Shown piece after piece: positions 58,998 to 64,000 of a stretch of DNA of 64,000 nucleotides. Every line of letters starts with the position of its first letter. Positions within the stretch are counted from its first letter, which is position 1. A program made the position numbers and the translations under genes. Under the pieces are notes generated by a model. That model made no database searches. It saw only the letters and a program-made list of their open reading frames with translations, and was not told the DNA's origin. Source of the DNA: Sphaerisporangium cinnabarinum (GTDB lineage Bacteria; Actinomycetota; Actinomycetes; Actinomycetales; Cellulomonadaceae). Where the stretch lies: positions 1 to 64,000 of the forward strand of contig QAPD01000033.1 of NCBI GenBank assembly GCA_003052455.1, given 5' to 3'.

Positions 58998-61277
58998 TCA
59001 CACGGTGAGGTTCGCGTCGACGAGCACGCCGTCGCCCGCGGTCGGCAGGCCCGCGCGGTCGACGCCGGTCTCGACGTTGCGCGCATGGAGGACGCGCACG
59101 CCGTCGGGCAGGTCGAGGCGACCGCCCGTGAACCGCGAGCCGGTCGCGGCGTAGCGGTCGCCGGGGCGCAGCGCGACGTGCGCGGTGCCGTCGGCAGTCC
59201 GCAGGTCGGCGCCGCGGAGCGTGACGTCCACGGCGCCCGCGCCGGTGCCGCGCGAGACGAGGGCCCCGGCCGTCGTCGTGCCCGCGGCCCGGACGCCGTC
59301 GAGCACGAGCCGCTGGTCGCGCGCGCCGCTGAGCCGCACGCCCACGCCCTGCCACGACCCGCCCGTGACGGTGACGTCCGCCGAGCCGAGGTCGACCGGT
59401 GCGGCCGGAGCGTCGTCCGTGCCGCCGACGAGCTCGCAGTCGGTGAACGTCACGGGGCCGGCGCCGCGCAGGATCGTGCCGTCCACGCCGGTGATGCGGG
59501 TGCGCACGAAGTGCACGGGGTTCGTCACCGGCGTCTGGTGCAGCACCGACCCCGTGGGCAGCGCGAACGAGCAGTCCTCGACGACCGTCGGCCGCCGCGA
59601 CAGCGACGACCGCTGCCCGACGGCGAAGAAGCCGGCCGTGCAGCCGCGCACCTGTGCGCCGTCGGCGTTGATCGTGAGCGTCGCCTGCGGGTCGAACGTC
59701 GACCGTGCGACGACGTGCACGTCGTCGAGCGTGAGGTCCGTGATCTTGGTGCCCGCGACGAACCACGAGCACGTGTGGTGCTTGACCGTGATGCGCTTGG
59801 CCGCCGTGCCCCACTGGCCGCCCGAGTTGGCGATGTCCATGAGCCCGCTGTTGCCGACGAACACGAGGTCGTGCTCGTACTGGCCGTGGGTCGTGAAGGG
59901 GTTGCCGCCCTGGTCGTCCCCGTCGCCGTGGCAGTTCTCCACGAGGCAGTACGCCGACGCCGTGAGGTCGTTGAGGTGCCGCGCGTTGTGGCTCGTGCAG
60001 TCGGAGACGCGCCCGTACAGGCAGTAGATCTGCTGCGTGAGGTAGCCGGCGCCGCCGTAGAACACCGTCGGCGGGTTGGCGACCGAGCACCGCTCCGTGA
60101 CGAAGTGGGTGTTCCAACGCCGCATGATCACCGGCCACCACGTGCGGTGGCCGTGCACGTCCGAGACGTCGCAGCGCACCGCGTACTCGAACGCGACGGG
60201 GTGGGAGCCGGTCATCTCGCGGTCGTCGGGCAGCTCGCCGTTCGCCGGGCCGTCGAAGGGCCCGGACCCGTGGAAGGTCATCGCGCGCACGTGCACCTGC
60301 TCGACGGGCTCGACACGCGTCCAGGTGAGCACGCGCTCGGCGGGCAGCTCCCAGCCGTTCTTGTAGTCGACGCGCACGTGGGTGGCGTCGACGATCTGCG
60401 TGATCTGGACGAGGCGCTGGAGCTCGCGCTCGTCCCCGCCGCCGCCCGGGCGCTCGTCCGAGCGCAGCGCCCACCACTGCCCGACGGCGAACGCGCCCGC
60501 GTCCGCGACCTCGAAGACGTCCGTGAGGTCGGGGAGCGTCGCGGCGAGGGTGCGCTGCTGCGTCTCGTCCGTCACGCGGCCCTGGAAGAACAGGACCGCC
60601 CCGAACGGGTTGTCGTGGGCGTTGCGCTCGATGCCCTCCGTCGTGACCGTGTGTCCGCCGAAGTCGAGCTCGAGGTTCGAGCGTGTGTAGGTGTGGCGGC
60701 GGGTGAAGTTGAGGTCCGTGCGGGCTTCGATGCGGGTGATGCTGGGGTCGTTCACGAGGGCGTCGAGGGCGTCGTCGGCGGGGGTGTCGGGGCCGAAGAG
60801 TCCGAACCAGCGGAAGTCCGCGGTGCTGGTGTGGAGGGTGTGCCAGCGGCCGGTGGCACCGGCGTCGGTGGGGGCGAGGACGGTGCCGCCGTTCGGGGTC
60901 GCGGTGGACCTCGCGTCGTAGCGGACGAGGCGGGCGGCGCCGTCGCCCGGCGCCGCGTGGCCGAGGAGCTGGACGACGGCGCCGTCGTCGAGCTTCTTGG
61001 CCTTCCAGCCGGTGAGCTGGGCGACGGTGGCGGCGACGGGGACCTCGGTGTCGGGCGCGTCGTTCTTGCCCGTGGCGAGCGTTCCGGCGAGGGGTGCCGC
61101 GTGCGCGCTGGTGCTGCCGAGCGCGACGGCGCCGGCGGCGAGGGAGGCGATGCCGGCGACGCGCAGCAGGTGCCGGCGCGAGGGCGACGCCGCCGCCTCG
61201 GTGGGCGTGGGCTCGGTCGCGCCGGGGTGGCCGGACGCGGTGCGGGTGTGGGATCGGGGAGTGGACAACGGGGGCAC
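58998..61277 (-). CDS. Tat-exported right-handed parallel beta-helix protein, copy 2
   Basis: The 759-residue paralogue has a Tat signal (Ser-Arg-Arg-His-Leu-Leu-Arg-Val-Ala-Gly) near residue 33 and the same module order as copy 1, with identical blocks such as Gln-Leu-Thr-Gly-Trp-Lys-Ala-Lys-Lys-Leu-Asp-Asp-Gly and Asp-Phe-Arg-Trp-Phe-Gly-Leu-Phe-Gly-Pro-Asp-Thr. Conservation is highest in the N-terminal 250 residues and weaker in the C-terminal coils, as expected if substrate range has diverged. The GTG at 61277 lies directly on a GAAGG sequence; TTG at 61268 has a better spaced site, so the start is uncertain by three residues. It is the first gene of the pair, downstream of an operator-containing promoter. 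Confidence 0.8.
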   Translation of the reverse strand: MPPLSTPRSHTRTASGHPGATEPTPTEAAASPSRRHLLRVAGIASLAAGAVALGSTSAHAAPLAGTLATGKNDAPDTEVPVAATVAQLTGWKAKKLDDGAVVQLLGHAAPGDGAARLVRYDARSTATPNGGTVLAPTDAGATGRWHTLHTSTADFRWFGLFGPDTPADDALDALVNDPSITRIEARTDLNFTRRHTYTRSNLELDFGGHTVTTEGIERNAHDNPFGAVLFFQGRVTDETQQRTLAATLPDLTDVFEVADAGAFAVGQWWALRSDERPGGGGDERELQRLVQITQIVDATHVRVDYKNGWELPAERVLTWTRVEPVEQVHVRAMTFHGSGPFDGPANGELPDDREMTGSHPVAFEYAVRCDVSDVHGHRTWWPVIMRRWNTHFVTERCSVANPPTVFYGGAGYLTQQIYCLYGRVSDCTSHNARHLNDLTASAYCLVENCHGDGDDQGGNPFTTHGQYEHDLVFVGNSGLMDIANSGGQWGTAAKRITVKHHTCSWFVAGTKITDLTLDDVHVVARSTFDPQATLTINADGAQVRGCTAGFFAVGQRSSLSRRPTVVEDCSFALPTGSVLHQTPVTNPVHFVRTRITGVDGTILRGAGPVTFTDCELVGGTDDAPAAPVDLGSADVTVTGGSWQGVGVRLSGARDQRLVLDGVRAAGTTTAGALVSRGTGAGAVDVTLRGADLRTADGTAHVALRPGDRYAATGSRFTGGRLDLPDGVRVLHARNVETGVDRAGLPTAGDGVLVDANLTV

Positions 61278-61447
61278 CCTTCGTGACGTCGGGAGGACGC
61301 CGTGCGGGCGAGCGACGCGATGGCTCCGGCGGCCCGGGGCTGCGGGGTGTTCCGGGGGAGCGGTGCTGCGGGGTCGTGCGGTTCCGGTGCTGGGTAGGGG
61401 GTCAGCGGGTTCGTGCGCGTCGTTGCGACGGTGAACCGGACTCTCGG
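61278..61447 (-). other. G-rich untranslated leader of the beta-helix pair
   Basis: About 165 bases lie between the predicted transcription start (near 61441) and the start codon. They are rich in GGGG runs on the plus strand and show no coding frame. No riboswitch or conserved structure is recognised. Confidence 0.35.
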
Positions 61448-61476
61448 AGAGTAGCGGGATGCTATGGCATCGTCAA
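61448..61476 (-). promoter_or_regulatory. Promoter with GntR-type operator filling the spacer
   Basis: On the minus strand -35 TTGACG (61471-61476) and -10 TACTCT (61448-61453) are exactly 17 bp apart. The spacer begins with the near-palindrome ATGCCATAGCAT (61459-61470). Repression by occlusion of RNA polymerase is expected. It drives the tandem beta-helix genes. Confidence 0.8.
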
Positions 61477-61529
61477 GAGCGAGCGTGCGCGTATCTGTGC
61501 AGGTCAGGACCCATCTGGTGCGACGACAC

Positions 61530-61541
61530 ATGCCATAGCAA
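61530..61541. promoter_or_regulatory. Second GntR-type operator upstream of the beta-helix pair
   Basis: ATGCCATAGCAA matches the site in the promoter spacer and lies 71 bp from it centre to centre, close to seven helical turns. This could allow looping between two bound dimers. Confidence 0.65.
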
Positions 61542-61577
61542 ACGATTCGTCGCGAGGACGCGCCCGGCGAGCATGCC

Positions 61578-61658
61578 GAGGTGGAGCCGTCGCCGGCGAG
61601 GTAGGGCTGTGGTGGGGTGACCAGGGCTCTACCTCGGCGAACCGGGGCTCTGCCTCGT
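61578..61658. repeat. GAGGTAGAGC quasi-palindromic element, site E
   Basis: Direct words GAGGTGGAGC and GAGGTAGGGC start at 61578 and 61598 (20 bp apart); inverted words GCTCTACCTCG and GCTCTGCCTCG start at 61626 and 61647 (21 bp apart). The segment from about 61617 is nearly identical to the right half of site A. It lies between the acetyltransferase stop and the upstream operator of the beta-helix pair. Confidence 0.8.
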
Positions 61659-61674
61659 GGGGCGGGTCAGTCGA

Positions 61675-62772
61675 TCAGAGGTAGTCGCCGGGCCAGTGGA
61701 AGCCCACCCCGGCCGCGGCGGCGTCGCGGAGGTGCGCGACGACGTCGGCCGCCGCGCGGACGGGCCGGAGCATCCCGGTCGTGTCGGTCGCGACGACGGG
61801 CGCGTCGAGCACCGCGGCGGCGAAGCGGTCGGTCAGGGCGTGCGCGGGGAGGCGCACCTCGACGCTGGGCGAGCCGTGCAGCTGCGCGCGGTGGAGCGTG
61901 GTGCGCGCGAGGGCGTCGACGACGTCGCGCGCGCGGACCGACGCCGGGTCGACGCCGAGCTCGCGGACCTTCAGCACGTCCGGCTCGGGCTCCAGGACGA
62001 CGTAGCCCATGACCTCCCCGTCGGCTGCCCGTGCGGTGAACACCTCGGCGCCGGAGTACCAGAGCGGGATGCGGTGCTCCCAGTGCTCGACGGTGCGTCG
62101 GGTGGCGAGAGGGCGCGGCCCGTCCGCCACGGTGTCGAACGCGTCGTGCAGCGCGGCGAGCTGCTCCCACCGCAGGGCGACCGACCACGCAGGCCACGGG
62201 ACGCCGGGCAGGCGGTCGGTGCGGACGGTCAGGGGTGCGTCGTCCGCCGAGCCCGACGGCGGCGCCCCCGGCCCGGACGGCGCGTCGCCTGGGGTGGGAA
62301 GGCGGAACGACTCGGCAGCGAGACCGTTCACCGCGTGGGTCGCCGCGTCGTCGACCGGACGCGGTGCGCCGCGCAGGAGCGGCACGTCGAACGTCTCGAA
62401 GCCGCTCGACCGGTAGACGCCCGGGGTGCCGGTGAACAGGAGCGCGAGGTCCGCGCCGTCCTGCTCCATCTGCTCGACGGCCCGCGCGAGCAGCGCACGG
62501 ACGAGGCCCCGGCCCCGTGCCTCGGGGGCGATCGCGACGTTGGCGACGCCGCCGGCCCGCAGCGTGTCGCCGTCCGGCCCGCCGAGCTCGCGCGGCGTCC
62601 AGTACACCGAGCCGACCACCCCGCCGTCGAGCGGGTCGAGAGCGACGTGCGTGCGGTCGAGCCGGCCGTCGTCCGTCTCGTAGACCGGCACCATGAGCGG
62701 CGCGTCGAACGCGCGGCCCCACAGGGCGTAGAGCGAGGGGACGTCGTCGGGTGTGGCGGTGCGCAGGTGCAT
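61675..62772 (-). CDS. GNAT-family acetyltransferase, Eis-like
   Basis: The 365-residue protein has an N-terminal GNAT domain with the acetyl-CoA loop Ala-Arg-Gly-Arg-Gly-Leu-Val-Arg near residue 93, a second GNAT-like region, and a C-terminal sterol-carrier-like domain, the order of Eis-type N-acetyltransferases. The target is unknown. A GntR-type palindrome lies 34 bp upstream of the ATG, which links it to the surrounding glycan locus. Confidence 0.78.
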   Translation of the reverse strand: MHLRTATPDDVPSLYALWGRAFDAPLMVPVYETDDGRLDRTHVALDPLDGGVVGSVYWTPRELGGPDGDTLRAGGVANVAIAPEARGRGLVRALLARAVEQMEQDGADLALLFTGTPGVYRSSGFETFDVPLLRGAPRPVDDAATHAVNGLAAESFRLPTPGDAPSGPGAPPSGSADDAPLTVRTDRLPGVPWPAWSVALRWEQLAALHDAFDTVADGPRPLATRRTVEHWEHRIPLWYSGAEVFTARAADGEVMGYVVLEPEPDVLKVRELGVDPASVRARDVVDALARTTLHRAQLHGSPSVEVRLPAHALTDRFAAAVLDAPVVATDTTGMLRPVRAAADVVAHLRDAAAAGVGFHWPGDYL

Positions 62773-62797
62773 CAGGATCCCAGGGTCCGTGCCGGTG

Positions 62798-62826
62798 TTG
62801 ACGGGATGCTATAGCAAAAGTAGGGT
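62798..62826 (+). promoter_or_regulatory. Plus-strand promoter with GntR-type operator in the spacer
   Basis: TTGACG (62798-62803), a 17-bp spacer and TAGGGT (62821-62826) form a good promoter on the plus strand. The perfect core TGCTATAGCA (62807-62816) is in the spacer. Both flanking genes are on the minus strand, so the transcript would run antisense to the GntR gene toward the gene at 63781. No equally good minus-strand promoter was found for the acetyltransferase gene. Confidence 0.5.
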
Positions 62827-62942
62827 CGCGGGACGACCGTCGGCGTGCGACGCGACGGACCGTGCGGGCCGGGCTGGGCGCGCACGGACGCCCCGGGTGG
62901 CGGCGGTGCCGCCATCCGGGCTCCTCCTGCGAGAGCGAGCGG

Positions 62943-63632
62943 TCAGCCGTTCGCCGCGGCGGGCTCGGCCTCGTCGTCCGTGTGGCTCGCGAGGCGCGCG
63001 GCGGCCTCGCCGATGTGCTCGGCCATGACGCGCTGGGCCGTGTCCGGGTCGCCGCCCGCGATGGCGTCGACGATGAGGTCGTGGGTGCGCGCGTGCGCGA
63101 CGCGCGCCTCGGGTTCGAGCGCGGCGTTCGCGGCGCGGAGGAAGCCGGTGATGCGGCTGCGGAGCTGGGCGTTGAGCGTCATGAGCATGCGGTGGTCGGC
63201 CATCTCCCAGAGCTGCTCGTGGAAGCGCCGGTCGAGCTCGAACACGCGGGCGTTGCTGCCCTTCTCCGCCGCCTGGACCATCTGCTGGACCGTCTTGCGC
63301 AGCTTCGCCTCCTTCGCCGGGTCCCAGGCGTCCTGGACCCGCACGACGGCGAACTGCTCCAGCAGGGTGCGCAGGCTCGAGATCTCCTCCAGGTCGCGGC
63401 TCGTGAGCGCGGCGACGCGCGCGCCGCGGTGGGGGAGCCGCTCGACGAGGCCTTCCTGGGTCAGGCGCGTGAGCGCCTCGCGCACCGGGATGTGGCTCGT
63501 GCCGAGGCGCTCGGCGAGCTTGCGCTCGACGAGCCGCTCGCCCGGCGCGAGGTCGCCGCTGAAGATCGCCTCGCGCAGCTCGACCGTGACGCGGTCGGCG
63601 ACGTTCTGGTCCGGCACGCTCTTGAGCGCCAT
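62943..63632 (-). CDS. GntR-family (FCD-domain) regulator of the glycan locus
   Basis: The 229-residue regulator has a winged helix (about residues 10-75: Leu-Ala-Pro-Gly-Glu-Arg-Leu-Val-Glu, Ile-Pro-Val-Arg-Glu-Ala-Leu) and an FCD effector domain with Asp-Arg-Arg-Phe-His and late His residues that usually bind a metal and a carboxylated ligand such as a sugar acid. The ATG at 63632 follows GGAG; the open frame continues 34 residues upstream but is Pro/Arg-rich. Five TGCTATAGCA-type palindromes in the surrounding 7.5 kb, one in front of this gene, make it the likely local repressor. Confidence 0.9.
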   Translation of the reverse strand: MALKSVPDQNVADRVTVELREAIFSGDLAPGERLVERKLAERLGTSHIPVREALTRLTQEGLVERLPHRGARVAALTSRDLEEISSLRTLLEQFAVVRVQDAWDPAKEAKLRKTVQQMVQAAEKGSNARVFELDRRFHEQLWEMADHRMLMTLNAQLRSRITGFLRAANAALEPEARVAHARTHDLIVDAIAGGDPDTAQRVMAEHIGEAAARLASHTDDEAEPAAANG

Positions 63633-63740
63633 GGTTTCTCCGTGGTGTCGTGGGGGCGGCGGGCTCGGATCGTCGAGGGTCGGGCGCCGCTGAAGGATAG
63701 CGGCCACGGTGCCGTCCCGGGGGCGTCTCGACAAGACAAC

Positions 63741-63752
63741 ATGCTATAGCAT
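63741..63752. promoter_or_regulatory. GntR-type operator between gntR and the divergent gene
   Basis: The 12-bp sequence ATGCTATAGCAT is a perfect palindrome in the 148-bp gap between the divergent regulator gene and the gene at 63781. It is the most symmetrical of the five copies. Promoter hexamers here could not be assigned with confidence. Confidence 0.75.
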
Positions 63753-63780
63753 CGGCACTCCCGAGCCCAGAGGAGGTGCG

Positions 63781-64000
63781 ATGGTCGCCCTGCACACGCG
63801 GGCCCCCGTCCCCGCGTTCGTCGGCCTGGCCGGCGTCGCCGTCCGCGACGTCACGCCCGCCCCGGGCATCCGGGCGCGCAACTGGGGCCCGGCGGACTGG
63901 GACGTCTCCGAGGGCGCCCACCGCGCGATGACGCTGACCGCCGTCGCGCTCGCGGAGGAGCGCCCCGACCGCGGGGCCGCCGCCGAGCCCTTCGTGCTCG
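63781..64000 (+). CDS. Neutral/alkaline ceramidase N-terminal domain-like protein (5' part)
   Basis: The gene starts at an ATG behind AGAGGAGG and runs off the end of the window after 73 codons. The visible sequence has Val-Gly-Leu-Ala-Gly-Val-Ala-Val-Arg-Asp-Val-Thr-Pro, Gly-Ile-Arg-Ala-Arg-Asn-Trp-Gly and a Glu-Gly-Ala-His-Arg-x-Met-Thr-Leu-Thr-Ala turn. This matches the start of proteins with a neutral/alkaline non-lysosomal ceramidase-type domain, many of which are not true ceramidases and occur in carbohydrate gene clusters. There is no signal peptide. It is divergent from gntR across an operator. Confidence 0.6.
   Translation, partial: MVALHTRAPVPAFVGLAGVAVRDVTPAPGIRARNWGPADWDVSEGAHRAMTLTAVALAEERPDRGAAAEPFVL

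Noticed and set aside
56695-61277. One of the two beta-helix genes as a decaying duplicate
   Set aside because: Both frames are intact from Tat signal to stop, both keep the conserved blocks, and both have reasonable start regions.
62845-63749. Plus-strand frames of about 280-295 codons across the GntR gene
   Set aside because: The minus-strand frame has a clear winged helix and FCD domain; the plus-strand frames are Ser/Arg/Ala-rich shadows. An antisense transcript is still possible and is reported separately.
48271-64000. Recent horizontal transfer of the glycan locus
   Set aside because: No change in base composition or codon bias, integrase, tRNA or flanking direct repeat was seen. Transfer cannot be excluded but the sequence gives no support.

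Overview
The window is about 75% G+C by eye, has very strong third-position G/C bias, uses GTG starts freely and is packed with overlapping ATGA/GTGA gene junctions. Together with a clpC gene carrying a ClgR-type box, lutABC with an LldR-type regulator, an F420/PPOX-type protein and ECF sigma/YCII pairs, this points to a soil or plant-litter actinobacterium. The load of glycoside hydrolases and sugar transporters fits the Cellulomonas/Cellulosimicrobium/Promicromonospora group, but that placement is inference. No rRNA, tRNA, CRISPR array, insertion sequence or prophage was seen.

Layout. 1-8.4 kb: a truncated membrane protein, a lipoprotein, a cupin, an AarF/UbiB kinase, a tandem universal stress protein, an unknown protein, and clpC. 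8.6-14.2 kb: a probable Cys-rich leader peptide, then a five-gene translationally coupled organosulfur operon (binding protein, permease, ATPase, two FMN monooxygenases). 14.3-16.7 kb: PrmC-like methyltransferase, uridine-kinase-like P-loop protein, Nudix hydrolase. 16.8-20.7 kb: lutABC lactate oxidation, divergent from its FadR/LldR-type regulator, with two palindromic operators between. 20.8-26.3 kb: an ECF-sigma/YCII/small-ORF operon, a PPOX-class oxidoreductase, a KAS III, an aldo-keto reductase and an orphan ABC ATPase. 26.5-29.7 kb: a bacteriophytochrome fused to a PP2C phosphatase, facing an anti-sigma kinase and STAS antagonist pair (a light-linked partner switch). 29.9-40.7 kb: a LacI-controlled galactan locus (secreted GH30, GH42 beta-galactosidase, ABC importer). 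40.8-44.9 kb: ROK repressor with xylA-xylB. 45-48.2 kb: trmL, an NTF2-like protein, a LysR/EamA divergent pair.

48.3-64 kb is the least familiar part. A seven-gene operon (Gfo/Idh/MocA oxidoreductase, ABC importer, epimerase-like protein, DapA-like aldolase, 2-hydroxyacid dehydrogenase), two tandem Tat-exported parallel beta-helix proteins, an acetyltransferase, a GntR/FCD regulator and the start of a ceramidase-like protein are tied together by five near-identical TGCTATAGCA palindromes, two of which sit inside or just after well-formed promoters. I read it as a coherent uptake and breakdown system for an unidentified, possibly uronate-containing, glycan.

Independently of genes, at least five intergenic sites carry a dispersed quasi-palindromic element built from GAGGTAGAGC words repeated every 20-21 bp and then inverted. 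At four gene ends the stop codon itself lies in the outermost word. A sixth site has the same architecture with a different word. Several other intergenic regions hold long, near-perfect inverted repeats.
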